Below, piece after piece: positions 46,531-58,375 of a stretch of DNA of 64,000 nt. Location of the stretch: the NCBI GenBank assembly GCA_015342445.1, contig JACEFO010001681.1, forward strand, positions 1,922,001 to 1,986,000. Reading direction: 5' to 3'. The notes beneath the pieces are model-generated. The model did no database searches. It saw only the letters and a list, made by a program, of their open reading frames with translations, and was not told where the DNA came from. The position numbers and the translations under genes are program-made. Source of the DNA: Digitaria exilis. Taxonomy: Eukaryota; Streptophyta; Magnoliopsida; Poales; Poaceae. Numbering within the stretch: the first letter of the stretch is position 1; every line of letters starts with the position of its first letter.

Positions 46531-46689
46531 CTATTATCAGACTCATATAGGTGTGTTCTTTCAAGAATATTCTTGACCTACCTTATAGCATGTGAGAGTA
46601 TTGCATCTTCACTCAGAAAGGGTTCAACAATTACTGTGTCCTCAGTAACCAGCAAATTGTGCTTCACGGATCCTAATTCACAGGATCTC

Positions 46690-47260
46690 TGATCATAATA
46701 GGCTGGGGTACTACTGTGGCAACTATATGGGTCCCATACCCATCTTTGTCAATGCACTATGTATCACATTCTGTATAAACCTTTTGTATACAAGGTTTTA
46801 TTCTATTTGAATAGAAGTCACACTTATTACTCCAGAGTTTGTTAATTTCCTGATAGATTTTGGTTGTCTCTTGACATGTCTTGGTGACTTGGCATTAACC
46901 TTAGCACTGTTTACTTTGAGTATCACAATTTAATTTTCACAATTTGTAAGGATAGCCGACATTAGTTTCTCAACAACAGACAAGTCTATCAAGAGCTCGT
47001 GCAACCATTCAACCTCAACAGTAGGGCTGTATCTAAAGGTGTAAGTTCTGCTTTCATAGTTGGCCACATCAAAATAGTCTGTTTGGAAGACCTCCATGAT
47101 GTAGCACAACCTACAAAGGTAAGCACATATCCACTCATGTCATAAAGCACATCAACATAAAAAAACCAGTTCAAGTCACTATATCCCACAAGCATAACAG
47201 GGTGACCAGAATAGCGTATGGATGGTACAACAACATGGCAACAATGAAAGCAGTAAAAAA
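46690..47260 (-). pseudogene. Ty1/copia RNase H remnant
   Basis: The minus strand reads GYSDLNW…, SGYVLTFVGCATSWRSSKQT, then a TMKAE motif, continuing across stops with EWLHELLIDLSVVEK and AKSPRHVKRQ. These are the conserved blocks of copia RNase H and its tail. Several stops and frameshifts make it non-functional. Confidence 0.75.
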
Positions 47261-48170
47261 TCCCACCGCAACATTGAAATATTGTAACTTGAAACATTAT
47301 AACATCAAGTCAAGATTTCTGACATCCAACTGAAATATTGCAACATTGCAACATGTCAAGATTGCAACATTTGGGTGAAACAAGTAACAAAAACATCCCG
47401 ATGCGGGGGCTTGCCCGATATTCTCGTGTAGGATCATGGGGGATAACTTGACCTGTGCAACCTGACAAACCGAGATACCAACAGCTGGTCGAATAGCCAC
47501 CTGTGACAAAGATTTCACCCAAACACACGCTTTGGTCGATGCCTTACCTGAACCACGCAAAGGTAGAGGCGATGCTCTTGAAATTAACAAGGTAACACAA
47601 GAACAAATGGTAAAGAAAACTTCCAATCCTTAAGGGGGCAGCTATGACACAACCCTAAGGATAAGAGCACCTGACTTCTCTATTTTCTTTATGTCAAATT
47701 CATGGTTACGGTTTCCACCAGCACCACAAGAGGTATTTATACTAGGAACATTCCTCCTAGTTGGGCTATAGGCCTCCCACAAAGGCCCATTACGAAATCC
47801 TAAGGTCTGGACTTAAATACAAATCAAACAGTTCGGACTAGTCTGAACTGCACAGCCAGACCAGTATTTACTCAAACAACTCTAGCGGTTGCAGTAGAAC
47901 TCCAAATGATGACCCGTCAGTTGCATTGGAAAATAGTCTTCAAAAGGCTTCCAACCATTTATTGCATGCACCATAAATCCTAGCAGAATGATATAATTTT
48001 GCATGAAAAATTGACCCTTCGTAAATCTACGAGCAGACATTGCACATTGTCACCGGTCTTCATTAACCTAGTCGGACCTCCATAATAAAACTTCAAAATA
48101 ACTCAGAACTTGATGACAATGTAAAGTAGACTTCATAATTTTTCCATAAGTACTCAAGGACTTCCATAGC
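47261..48170. other. unassigned sequence between retroelement fragments
   Basis: It has a tandem-like patch of AACATTG/ATTGCAAC words at 47235-47375. A TTATACTAGGAACATTCC stretch near 47738 looks like LTR or UTR sequence. No gene is supported; a minus-strand ORF at 47297-47626 has no recognisable similarity. Confidence 0.3.
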
Positions 48171-49442
48171 TGTAACACCCTAAAAATGCCTTTCTTAAAA
48201 TTAGAAAAATAAATTGCTTTTTATTCTCAAGTTCCATGATTAATGTAGGGGAAAATAAAACTTTTAAAGAGTTAAAAACAAATATAAGGTTTAGAAACAT
48301 TGTTGATGCATTCATGTTGTAGTGCATCATGTGTTCATGGATGTAAGTTTTCAAAATACGGTTAGATGTCGATCATATCTTCCCTGAGAATTTCTTAGAA
48401 TTTTCTAGGATTTAATTCTCTTTTCCTAGAGTCAAATCTATTTATTGAAAGGCCTTAAATCCCTTTTCACGAGCTTCTAATATTTTATTTGAGTTCAAAG
48501 TATCCAACTATATCTCTGGAATTTTTCCCGTGATTTTGATCCATCGAGGACGGATTTATCCGTTGGCTATGTCTCGTTAGGCAAAGTCCCGTGATGTAAG
48601 CGCCCGATGTACGGCAGCTTCACACGTTGCGATGATTGCGCTCTCGCTCTGGACGCCATTGACCCCCTCACGTTGCGCCCTGAGCGTACGTCAATCTCGA
48701 TGCCTTAGGTTATGCTGCCTATGTTGAACCGAAACGGCTACTGTGCTTGTTAGGGTGTTTTGTGAAAGTCATCGTAGCATAAGTTCTGCAGAGTGTTTAT
48801 GTGACCGGCGGGTAAAGGGTGAAACCTCTGCAGATGTTGATCTATCATCATAGCCGTGCTCACGGATACGAGCGGCCTGGATCCTTTTTTATTAGAAGAT
48901 GATGTTAGTGGTTGATGTTGGAATATTAAATAATTACATATATATTATTAATGGGTTTATACTTGGGTTCTACTCATTTGTAGTAATTTGGATGATAATA
49001 AAATGAAACTACTAAAAGTGCTATTGCAGTTTAACCGTGTCAAGCCTTTTGTTCCAGCATAACCCGTGTTATACTTGTTAAGTAAGATGGTTTACTTACA
49101 CTTGCAACTATTCAACAAAATCCCGGATGGGTAACAGATGGAGCATTGAGTCGCTTGCTGAGTTTCCGGAGGATCTGCCGTAGTTCTAGCTGTGTTCAAC
49201 CAGTCGGTGTCCCTGTGGACTTGAGGCTCTACTAGTTATGAAACATTTGCTGTTAATAAGACTTCCGCTGTGTTATTTGTTTAAGAAATTAAGACTATGT
49301 CTTGTGTTAAACTCTGATGTTAACTATTTTATTCGAGCATTGTGTTCTCTATGATTCAATATTTGTAATCTATATGTGTTCTGTGGACATCCTAGGCACA
49401 CATATGGAAGCATTCGGATTTCTTGGAAATCTGGGTGTTACA
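48171..49442. mobile_element. LTR (probably solo or truncated), 1.27 kb
   Basis: Begins TGTAACACCC and ends GGGTGTTACA, a 10-bp terminal inverted repeat with TG…CA ends typical of gypsy LTRs. Flanking 5-mers (ATAGC and ATTGA) do not match. Neither a PBS nor a polypurine tract lies beside it. Its right end coincides exactly with the left border of the prolamin duplication unit. Confidence 0.65.
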
Positions 49443-50469
49443 ATTGAGAAACTTCCTAACGGCATTTGTCCATGGCCTATGTGCTTTACATGCCATAACG
49501 CATACATGCATGGAGAGTCTCAATGTTCGTCTACAACAGAATTTGTCTAGGGATCATGTGTTGTGCGTGTCACAAGTGCACATGGAGATTGGCAATGGGC
49601 TTGCTCATGGTATATTGTATCGATACCCTAATTAGGGGTTTCCCTGAGTAGTGCATTCATCCTTTAGGATTTAGCCTCGATTAAGAACTTGATGGTCAAC
49701 ACAAGAAAAATTAGACAGGTACGAGCTGCAATAAGCATAATACCATACGTCCTATATGATGTATTGTTTGTTGTTGATATTGGAGATGAATTGGAGGTGA
49801 TCGTGCCTCCCATTTATATAATCAGTGCTCACTAAATATATCTTCTTGCTATAGTCTTTCTCTGTTATTTGAATTCAAACTAATGTTTTGACTATAACCT
49901 AAGATACCATATTCAGAAGTTCTAGAGTACCTACTTCAAAAGTAGAAAGACGTCGGTTATCAAAGTATGCTGAAAGCATAAGAATTTAGATAGATAGGTT
50001 TAGCTAGCAAATAACATTGAGTGCCACCCATGGCCATAGGCTGATATGCAATGGGTATAATGCCGATTTCATCTCAGAGACATTGGTTAATATAAAGCAA
50101 ACAACACAAATATCTATATATATTTAGGGAATACCTACGTAGCTAGACTAAATAATATGAAGCAATTCATCTATGCAACAATAATAATTTACCAAGGTCG
50201 AACTAAAGAACTTGAGAACCCAAGTGTAGCATCCAGGCCTTTAGCTAAACTTAGGGGCACCCTTAAAAATATATCATGTAATCACCCGTACCTTCAAGAT
50301 CGGCCACCAAGAACTCCACGAAGACGCAATCACCACCCCTAATAGTCAAATAGCATAAGCAAGTCATTATGCGAAGTGAGCCCCCCTCCCCAGAAAAAAT
50401 AACATAAAAGTATGCATAATTATTCTGACGTTGAGCGGTGTCCTACCTGGATGGACTAATGAAAAGTAA

Positions 50470-50787
50470 GGGCTTGTTTGGTTATATGGTATTCTTTCAA
50501 GGATGGGAATGATAGATATAACAAGAAACCCATGATAGATACAACAAGAGACTTGGATTTATTCTAGACCGAGAACTACTTTACTCATGATTTGCACAAT
50601 AAGAGGCCCAGATTGATTCAGCACATCCCGACTAATGGATAGATTCCTGGTCTTTTATTGTACCTATCATGAGTAAACTAGTCGTCAATCCAGAATAAAT
50701 CCATTCGTTTTCTTGTACCTATCATGACTTCCTTGCTATATCAATCATTTTCAGCCTAGATTGTATATCATATAATCAAACAAGCCC
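50470..50787. mobile_element. Tourist-like foldback MITE (copy in unit 1)
   Basis: Ends GGGCTTGTTTGGTTATATG and (right, reverse complemented) GGGCTTGTTTGATTATATG, flanked by TAA and TGA. The interior folds back on itself over CATGATAG/CTATCATG arms. It was present before the duplication, as the same copy is at 53440. Confidence 0.7.
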
Positions 50788-51192
50788 TGATCATATATGC
50801 ACGCCGTCATGATGGGTCAAACATGCTAACAACCCGACCCATCTTGGAATCCCCTTTTGAATTTTCTCACAGGATTGGGTACTGCGACGAGGACCATGCG
50901 GGTGGCACCGCGTACGTGTCGACATTGAAACAAACACGAAGATCACTAACTAGTAACAAAAAAATTGTTTAGTTATTGGGTTATCCAAACTTTGATTTCT
51001 AGGAGTCATTTAGGTTTTATTTCTTTCATTTCCCTTCCACTAATGGCCTAGACCGAAGCAAACTTCTCTAGTAGTGTGAAGGCCTTGTTCCCTCGAAGAA
51101 AACATACATAAGTGAATATAATATATAATGGACGACAAGCATTGATTCATAGTTGTTCTTATTTAGCTTAGTTACACGCGATGGCATGTAAC

Positions 51193-51198
51193 TTTATT
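51193..51198 (-). terminator. polyadenylation signal of the delta-prolamin
   Basis: AATAAA on the minus strand, 30 bases after the stop codon; the same motif is conserved after the stop of copy 2. Confidence 0.6.
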
Positions 51199-51227
51199 AT
51201 TATCGGTTACATCATAAGGATATGTAT

Positions 51228-52025
51228 CTAGAATGAAACACCTACAAAGGGCTGCTGGGAGAACATAGGTGGGATCGCCATAGACATCGTGTTGAACATA
51301 ATGAGTTGTTGTGTAACCTGCGAGATGGCACCAGAATGGCATTGTTGAAATGGCATCACCATCTGAGTCCAGTACTGCTGAAGCGGCAGGGCCCACGGTT
51401 GTTGTAGCATCATTGATGTTTGTGAGGCAAAGCTACCCATGGTGAAAGGTTGTTGCATCATGCAATGCTGCATGCATGGGTTCACGGCAGAACTTCCCAT
51501 GGCAAAAGATTGTTGCCTCATGCAATACTGCATGCATGGGTTCACGGCAAGTGGCTGTTGGGTCATGCAGTACTGCATGCATGGGTTCATGGCAGAACTG
51601 CCCATGGTGAAAGACTGTTGCATCATGCAGTTCTGCATGCATGCGTTCGTGGCGAGCGGTTGTTGCGTCATGCAATACTGCATGCATGGGTTCATGGCAG
51701 AACTTCCCATGGTAGAAGATTGTTGCTTCATGCAGTACTACATGCATGGGTTCATGGTAAGTGGATGTTGCGTCATCCAATACTGCATGCATGGGTTCAT
51801 GGCAAAACTACCCATGGTGAAAGACTATTGCATCATGCAGTTCTGCATACATGCGTTCATGGCAAGCGGTTGTTGTGTCATGCAATACTGCATGCATGGG
51901 TTCATGGAGCCCAATGCCATCACCGATGTCAATTGCCATGGGAGATAGGTAGTGGTAGTGGTAGCGGTAGCGGCGGTTGCACAAAGGGCAAGAAGTGCAA
52001 GCAATGCAAACATCTTGGCTGCCAT
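51228..52025 (-). pseudogene. delta-class prolamin (delta-zein/kafirin type) with two nonsense codons
   Basis: An intronless 266-codon frame from ATG at 52025 to TAG at 51228-51230. It encodes a seed storage protein of endosperm protein bodies. Residues 1-20 (MAAKMFALLALLALCATAAT) are a signal peptide like that of delta-zeins, and the C-terminus IPPMFSQQPFVGVSF is the delta-class signature. In between are nine repeats alternating 15 residues (MNPCMQYCMTQQPLA) and 20 residues (MNPCMQYCM-x-QQS…MGSSA), very rich in Met and Cys. TAG replaces a CAG (Gln) codon at 51825-51827 (about codon 67) and again at 51738-51740 (about codon 96). A product would stop after 66 residues. The frame is otherwise open, so decay is recent, or the nonsense codons are polymorphic. 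Minus-strand TATA at 52121-52114. Confidence 0.88.
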
Positions 52026-52113
52026 AGTGTTGCCTTTTGCTTCCTAAAAACAATAAGATGGTGTTGCTGGTATATATTTGTGGTGGCGATGGACTGAGGA
52101 TTCATCGTGAATC

Positions 52114-52121
52114 TATTTATA
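52114..52121 (-). promoter_or_regulatory. TATA box of the delta-prolamin
   Basis: TATAAATA on the minus strand, about 90 bases before the start codon. Upstream, ATGACATGTC (near 52210) resembles an Opaque2-type bZIP site. A canonical prolamin box (TGTAAAG) was not found close by. Confidence 0.7.
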
Positions 52122-53439
52122 GGTGCTTACATGATGAATGGACCATGTAGATCAAAAAAGGGTTTTGGCATTTGTAGAACTAAAAGTTGGATGCTGAATA
52201 AGCTGTAGGTGACATGTCATTTGGTCAAATTTGGAAATTTCCCTAACTGTTTTTGGGAGCATATGATTGCCTGCATGATAATCATCACGGGGTAGATTGA
52301 AACATTATTATTTTGGTTCTTACCCTAACAACTTGTTAGGGATATGATACCCATATTAGTTTGTTTTGCTTTTGCTAAAGTAAGTTGATCTCATTGTGAA
52401 TAGCTGACCTGGATTGAGAAACTTCCTAACGGAATTTGTCCATGGCCTATATGCTTTACATGTCATAACGCATACATGCATGGAGGGTCTCAATGTTCGT
52501 CTGCAACAGAATTTGTCTAGGGATCATGTGTTGTGCGTGTCACAAGTGCACATGGAGTTTGGCAATGGGCTTGCTGATGGTATATTGTATCGGTAGCCTT
52601 ATTAGGGGTTTCCCTGAGTAGTGCATTCATACTTTAGGATTTAGCCTCGATTAAGAACTCGATGGTCAACACAAGAAAATTTAGATAGGTACGAGCTGCA
52701 ATAAGCATAGTACCCTACGTCCTATATGATGTATTGTTTGTTGTTGATATTGGAGATGAATTGGAGGTATTCGTGCCTCCCATTTATATAATCAATGCTC
52801 ACTAAATACATCTTCTTGCTATAGTCTTTCTCTGTTATTTGAATTCAAACTAATGTTTTGACTATAACATAAGATACCATATTAAGATGTTCTAGAGTAC
52901 CTACTTCAAAAGTAGAAAGACGTCGGTTATCAAAGTATGCTGAAAGCATAAGAATTTAGATAGATAGGTTTAGCTAGCAAATAACATTGAGTGCCACCCA
53001 TGGCCACAGGCTGATATGCAATGGGTATAATTTGCATTTCATCTCAGAGACATTGGTTAATATAAAGCAAACAACATAAATATCTATATATATTTGGGAA
53101 ATACCTACGTAGCTAGTCTGAATAGTATGAAGCAATTCATCTATGCAACAATAATAATTTACCAAGGTCGAACTAAAGAACTCGAGAACCCAAGTGTAGC
53201 ATTTAGGCCTTTAGTTAAACTTAGGGACACCCTTAAAAATATATCATGTAATCACCCGTACCTTAAAGATTGGCCACCAAGAACTCCACGAAGACACAAT
53301 CACCAACCCTAATAGTCGAATAGTATAAGCAAGTCATTATGCGAAGTGAGCCCCCCTCCCCAGAAAAAATAACATAAAAGTATGCATAATTATTCTGACG
53401 TTGAGCGGTGAACTACCTGGATGGACTAATGAAAAGTAA

Positions 53440-53757
53440 GGGCTTGTTTGGTTATATGGTATTCTTTTCGGGATGGGAATGATAGATATAACAAGAAACC
53501 TATGATAGATACAACAAGGGACTTGGATTTATTCTAGACCGAGAAATACTTTACTCATGATTTGCACAATAAGAGGCCCAGATTGATTCAGCACATCCCG
53601 AGTAATGGATAGATTCCTGGTCTCTTATTGTACCTATCATGAGTAAACTAGTCCTCAATCCAGAATAAATCCATTCATTTTCTTGTACCTATCGTGACTT
53701 CCTTGCTATATCAATCATTCCCAGCCTAGATTGTATATCATATAATCAAACAAGCCC
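53440..53757. mobile_element. Tourist-like foldback MITE (copy in unit 2)
   Basis: Duplicate of the element at 50470-50787, with the same ends and the same offset of 2,970 bp as the surrounding unit. Confidence 0.7.
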
Positions 53758-54023
53758 TGATCATATATGCATGCTGTCATGATGGGTCGAACATGCTAAC
53801 AACCCGACCCATCTTGGAATCCCCTTTTGAATTTTCTCACAGGATCGGGTACTGCGACGAGGACCATGTGGGTGGCACCGCGTATGAGTCGACATTGAAA
53901 CAAACACGAAGATCACTAACTAGTAACAAAAAAATTGTTTAGTTATTGGGTTATCCAAACTTTGATTTTTGGGAGTCATTTCGGTTTTATTTCTTTCATT
54001 TCCCTTCCACTAGTGGCCTAGAC

Positions 54024-57000
54024 TGTGACATCCCTGATGTATAAACCTTTAAAAATACACTAAAAACAAGGGAAAAAGCAGCAAGGATGGAAACACTTAA
54101 TTTGGCGTCCAAATTTATAGTTTAAAATTCAATAAGGCAAATTTCACACCCAACTGAGATCTCAAAAATTTCTTACTAAACTTGAAAATCTCCAAAAAAA
54201 AAGTTGTTTGTCATCACAAATGAAGCCTAGTCACTGTTGGGAACTTTTCAAATTTTGCAGTTAAGCCCCTCAAAAACCCGAAAAACCATGCAGAACACCT
54301 TTTCAAACATGACATGTTTGAGCTTGAAAAATTCATAATTTTAGGTTCACCCCAAAAGAAAAGTTGTGTCCCACCTTTCAAACTCCAACTTTTGTGCTTG
54401 CACTTTTGAAAGTTTAGTTCAAATTTTTGGAGATTTGCACAGTTGAACTGGGGACCTCCACGAGCGTCCTAACCACAGTCCAGGTGTGCTCTGCCCCAGG
54501 CCGCAGTTGGCCGCCACGTGGCCGGCGAGCGGCGGCAACCTCGCCTGGCCGGCTGAACGCCCTACAGCCACGTCCCACCTCCCCATGCACACAGTAGCTC
54601 CCTTGTCCGGTCAAGTCGCTCGCTACCCGCGCCCTGACAGCCTTGCCACCAGGGCCGCCATCATGGCGAGCCGAGCTCCGCCATTGGCCGCGGTCGCGCA
54701 CGCCGAGCAGAGCTTACCACGGCCCGGATTCGCCCCCGCTACGCGCCAGCAGCTCTGCGGCGTATCTTCCATCGCGCACGCCACAATCCTTGACCGTCAA
54801 CCCCTTCGTGCGCTCTGCTCGAGCTTGCAGGCGCATCAATGGCGCTGCCCCGTCGCCATTCACCCCGCAAGCGTTCCCCAGGCCGCCCAGCCAGCCCTAG
54901 CTCGCTCCAAGCCTCCACCAAGTGACTGTGACCCTTTTCCCCAGCCAGCGCCCTGCCATTTTCCCCTTCTCCACGCCCGTCGCACATCGTCTTCCACCTC
55001 TGGCCATGAGGAGCAGCTCAAGCGCTCGCCGCCGCAAGCCAAAATCCATCGCCCATCCCTCCATGGATTCCTAATCCACCGCACCCGAGGCTCGCTCAAC
55101 CATCTAGCTAGCTCCTCGATCCATCCCCAGCACGAATTGGGCAGCCCTTGCCAGTAATCGAGGATTCCCAGCGCCACCATCCACCATTTTCGCCCGAGCT
55201 CCACCTCAACGTCGAGCTCTAACCTCCGGTCATCCTCGTCGCCGCCAAGACACCCGTCGAGCTCCACCTCACTCTGGTGAAGCTCACGCGCCTCTCCGCA
55301 CCTCGCCTCAACCCCAGCAGCCCGCCGCAGACGTCACCGGAGCGAGCCGTTCCGCCGCCGTCGTCGTCGACCTCTCACCGAGCCCTCCCCAGCCTCGAGC
55401 AGCACACCGGTGAAGTCGCGGTGAGCTCCTCTACGCGTTCCCCCACTTCCCCCGCACTAGTTCGCCGTCTCCTCGCCGGAATCCGGTCGCCGTCGAGCCA
55501 AGGGCCTTTACACATTCCCCTTTTTAGTTCTAGGGTCCTCCGTGTAAGATTCAAGGACTTGTTTGCAAGAATTTAAAAGAGCTAGGGTTCCCGGCGTAAA
55601 AAGATTCTATAGATCTAGTTCTATTTTCTAAGATCTTGTAAAATCCGTTAAAAATCATAGAAAAATCAGAAAAATGCACAAAATTACCCCCCTGGACTTG
55701 TCAGATTGTAAACTCCAATCTCATGTTTGCATGTATACACTTTTGATGTACGGTTTTTGAATTAAAATTCAAACTCAGTTGTTAGAGTTTTGTGCACCGT
55801 TTCAAACCATGAGCTCCCTTGTACCTAACCTTTGGATATGTTGCTTGTGTGGTCTGTAGAAGCATTGTGTCCAAAGGAGACCTCAAAATATGGCCTGTAA
55901 CTTCAGTTACGATTTATTTAGTGATTTCTGTTCTAGCTCAGTTCTACATTTATTAAAAATATAACATGCAGTAAAAAATCACCAACTTTCACCAGAGGTC
56001 TAGAAACTTGTTGGCACATGTTGGAAAAATGCTAAACTTAATTTTAGACCCTGTTTAGGCTAGCATATAAATAGGTGTTGGTTTTAGGGTAGAAAATTAT
56101 TGGAGGCTGTCCAAGTGATAATTTTAGCTACCACATGGCTAGAGCCTTTCTTTTACTCATGACTAGCTTTTGCAGAGAAATCGTCTGTTTTGGAAGTGAT
56201 TTTAATTTTATATGAATTAATCTTATTTCTTTGAACAACAGCTTGTACTAATTTTAATAAATTTTGTACAGCTCGGTTTGGGCTAAATTTTGGGGTGAGC
56301 TTAGCTCTTATACCCCAGTAGCTGTCATAAAGTTTGTAGATAAAAATGATGAACAGAAACAGAGAAACAAAAATGAGAAGGAACTAGAGTAAGCGATGTT
56401 TTCATAAAAGATATAAATCAATTTGGTAGTGAAGCTAATATGGTGCATGTGAAGCTAAGTTTCCAAAACAGAACCTTTGCTTAAGAAATAATAGTTAAAT
56501 TGTTGTATATGTGTACACAATCACCATCAAGTAAATTCGAAAACCTAGCATCCCTTTTTCTATTCTTGTGAAGAAAAGAGTGGTGTACTTTGGTGTCTAG
56601 GTGAATATGACCTTCAAGTGCCTTAACTTTTAGACCTAAAACTAGTAGCAACCCTTAAACTTATGCATCTCATGTAGAAGGCGCTCTCGCTGACGGCACG
56701 TACAATCTCGTCCCCGCCAACGAAGAAGAAGCTCCCGAAGGTGGTGCCGACGTCATCATGATTGACCCAGAGCCTGACACCGGCCTAGCTCAAGAAGGCA
56801 AACCCCAGAGCATAACCTAACTTTTAAATTGTGCAACTATGAATTATTTATGCTTGTGCATTTACGTTTCAAGGAGTTGCTTGAACACCCTAGTTGCATG
56901 ATTATAGTACATATGTCTTGAAATATTAGTATGATAGGGTCGATATTGCAATGCTTTAGGACCATTACAAGTCGAGAGATTTCCTGTCACTCGCGAGATA

Positions 57001-58196
57001 TAGGAGTTGCTTGACTTTACTTATATTGGAATCATAAGGATGGACGGGCGAGATGGTATGTGTAGATCTCCCGTCCGTGTATGATAATTGGATTAAGGTC
57101 GTAACGTGTGGTATCTGTGTGTCAAGTTTTTGAACGTACCACGCACATGCCGACCTGTGGGAACCGGTAAGCCCGGTACCCGATTGATGCAGCTAGGACC
57201 GATAGCCATCTCCCCTTGGAAATGTTTTTCCCTTGCAGTACACAAGTGGTTACATGCGTGAGATCAGCCGGCGTGGGTCCGCGAGTATCCGATAACCTTG
57301 TATCCTAAGGGAATGGACCCGGCGCCGAATTATGGATTGAAGGGAAAGGTTGGATAGTGTTTGTGCCTTTTATAGCAGGCATTATCCATGTGTGTTGGGT
57401 TTCCCTGGCCAAGTAGCAAAAATTCGGTTCGAACTATCCGCTTCTCGCGGTTAATGGGACTGCTTGACCGCTGTGCTGCATTGAGTAACAAGTGAAACTA
57501 TGAGGATGTTGAACTTGTTGTATGTACTAAATTGTATTGCACCACTTGTATGCTTAGAGAGGATGCTAATCTAGAATGGTTAACACTATTAGAATTTGAT
57601 GCTAAAATCATGAAAATAAGGATCCACTCTTAGTTGCTTTCTGGCAAACAAACCCACCAGCCAAAAGCCTCACATATCTAGAAGTCGGTGATGTAATTTT
57701 CACCCGATGGGTAAGCCTTGCTGAGTATTAGTATACTCAGCCTTGCTTGTGGCTTTTATTTCAGGTACTACTTTGGATGAGTCGGTGAATTCCATCACTT
57801 GGCCTGCCCAGGTTCCTCCTGGCTGGCATGTCGAGTGGGTTCCGTCCTCTGCCAAGGAGCGAGAGCAGTAGCACCATGGCCGGCTTCAATATGGTGTTGC
57901 TATGTATCGTCGTTAGTTTAATTTCCGCTGCAATGAACTCTAGTACTTCCATTTGAATTTCAGACTTGGTTTGTAATAACTTGATGAGACTACTTATGTT
58001 TAGTTGAACTTGTGGAATGTTGTAATTTCTGGAACTCACATTCGTGTGGGCGCGCGTGTTGTTTTGATCGTGAAAGTACTTGGTTAATCGGGTATAATCG
58101 GACGGCGCTCCAGCTTATTCCGGATTAAATGCCTCACTACTTGGTTAGTGGTCCATGGGTACTTAACTTGGAATAATTTTGGAGTGGTCCGCGACA
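54024..58196 (+). mobile_element. solo LTR of a large-LTR gypsy-type family, 4,173 bp
   Basis: It begins TGTGACATCCCTGATG and ends GTGGTCCGCGACA (TG…CA). TAGAC directly flanks both sides (54019-54023 and 58197-58201), and removing the LTR plus one TAGAC restores the sequence seen in unit 1 near 51060. The same family supplies the element at 58546. The LTR has a GC-rich block (54480-55500) ending at a GTGAGC donor-like site (55421), an AT-rich intron-like stretch, and a 144-bp acidic coding segment (56677-56820). Confidence 0.93.
56677..56820 (+). other. acidic coding-like segment inside the solo LTR
   Basis: After a CATGTAG acceptor-like site the frame reads EGALADGTYNLVPANEEE…, then DPEPDTGLAQEGKPQSIT and a stop. 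The copy in the other LTR (61179-61321) keeps DGTYNLIPADEES and, after a frameshift, LEQEGKPRSIT. Conservation at protein level suggests a second exon of an LTR-encoded product. Function unknown. Confidence 0.4.
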
Positions 58197-58375
58197 TAGA
58201 CCAAAGCAAGCTTCTCTAGTAGTGTGAAGGTCTTGTTCCCTCAAAGAAAACATACATAAGTGAATATAATATATAATGGACGCCAAGCATTGATTCATAG
58301 TTGTTCTTATTTAACTTAGTTACACGCGATGGCATGTAACTTTATTATTATCGGTTACAGCATAAGGATATGTTT

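Larger units (their letters stand above)
49443..52412. repeat. tandem duplication unit 1 (2,970 bp) with delta-prolamin
   Basis: Sequence from 49443 (ATTGAGAAACTTCCTAACGG) recurs from 52413 with a constant offset of 2,970 bp and few differences. It covers the prolamin 3' flank including a MITE in each copy. Unit 1 contains the full-length prolamin on the minus strand and its promoter. Confidence 0.9.

Noticed and set aside
51439..52097. Long plus-strand ORFs (up to 215 codons) rich in HAVLHAWVHG or CCIMQYCMHG repeats
   Set aside because: They are antisense to the delta-prolamin repeats. The repeat simply lacks stops in several frames. The minus-strand frame has the signal peptide, C-terminal family signature, TATA box and poly(A) signal.
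54486..55157. 223-codon proline/alanine-rich ORF
   Set aside because: It lies in the GC-rich block of a solo LTR. The homologous block of the other LTR reads in different frames, so no protein-level conservation is visible there.
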